This document shows positions 29,963 through 30,010 of a stretch of DNA of 30,010 bases, in pieces (the stretch's first letter is position 1; every line of letters starts with the position of its first letter). Origin of the DNA: an uncultured Sutterella sp. (GTDB lineage: Bacteria > Pseudomonadota > Gammaproteobacteria > Burkholderiales > Burkholderiaceae_F); NCBI GenBank assembly GCA_905201055.1, contig CAJKMT010000013.1:1-30010 (forward strand), in the 5' to 3' direction. The notes beneath the pieces are model-generated. The model was not told the DNA's origin. It saw only the letters and a program-made list of their open reading frames with translations, and ran no database searches. Both the position numbers and the translations under genes were made by a program.

Positions 29963-30010
29963 GACGGGCCGTAAAACCCTCGCCTTCAGGCGGGGGATAT
30001 AAGGTCCCTC
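29963..30010 (+). mobile_element. Left end of a second IS200/IS605-family element, cut by window
   Basis: GGGCCGTAAAA, hairpin CCCTCGCC-TTCA-GGCGGGGG (29977-29996), then GGATATAAGG match the left end of the tnpB element at 20921-20963 in order and spacing. The hairpin stems differ in sequence but both pair fully and share the TTCA loop. A tnpB-like gene on the plus strand is expected just beyond the window. It starts 57 bases after the SDR stop. Confidence 0.8.

Noticed and set aside
29977..29996. Rho-independent terminator after the SDR gene
   Set aside because: The hairpin lacks a U-tract and matches the IS left-end hairpin with its flanks.

Overview
The window looks like chromosome of a gut-type, low-oxygen betaproteobacterium, most likely Sutterellaceae (Sutterella/Parasutterella-like). 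This is an inference from gene content and protein style: Tat-exported oxidoreductases, TRAP and DASS anion transporters, feoAAB, PagP, a type A RNase P RNA, a perfect FNR-type box and roughly 45-50% GC. No rRNA or tRNA gene was seen.

Layout. 1-3.4 kb: a 3'-truncated exported alpha/beta hydrolase, a LysR regulator and, divergent from it, a two-gene electron-transfer module (Tat-exported Fe-S protein plus membrane cytochrome b) with no catalytic subunit beside it. 3.4-7.6 kb (minus strand): a TRAP transporter (dctP-dctQ-dctM) followed by an M20 metallohydrolase, with a strong terminator between dctM and the hydrolase. 7.8-11.1 kb (minus): a C45-family acyltransferase/amidase, an aldehyde dehydrogenase and an exported flavodoxin, each apparently its own transcript. 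11.3-13.0 kb: a DUF134-NifX fusion with a Cys/His-rich tail, divergent from a frameshifted RibD/DHFR-like reductase gene. 13.2-18.8 kb (plus): an SLC13-type anion transporter behind an FNR box, a class I PPK2, a MarR regulator and a cupin that share an identical operator palindrome, a YbjJ-like MFS protein and a CreA-like lipoprotein. 18.8-21.0 kb: a large inverted repeat of two DnaA-box sequences, a secreted tandem-repeat protein, and a tnpB-only IS200/IS605-family (IS1341-type) element with intact RuvC residues. 21.0-24.0 kb: hemL, a PagP-OmpW-like double-barrel fusion, and rnpB. 24.2-27.6 kb: feoB-feoA-feoA (minus) behind a regulatory region with FNR-like, Fur-like and MarR-operator-like sequences. 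27.6-30.0 kb: an MscS-type channel, a short-chain dehydrogenase, and at the very end the left end of a second related IS200/IS605 element cut by the window.

How the genes fit together. The left half concerns uptake and turnover of small organic acids or amides and periplasmic redox chemistry. The middle and right hold anaerobic anion exchange, polyphosphate and ferrous-iron uptake, and envelope modification. The most unusual items are the PagP-OmpW fusion, the DUF134-NifX fusion that keeps an internal ribosome site, the RNase P RNA that seems to lack P13/P14, the Fe-S protein missing one cluster cysteine, and the two IS ends whose hairpins covary and point to a shared insertion/TAM motif.
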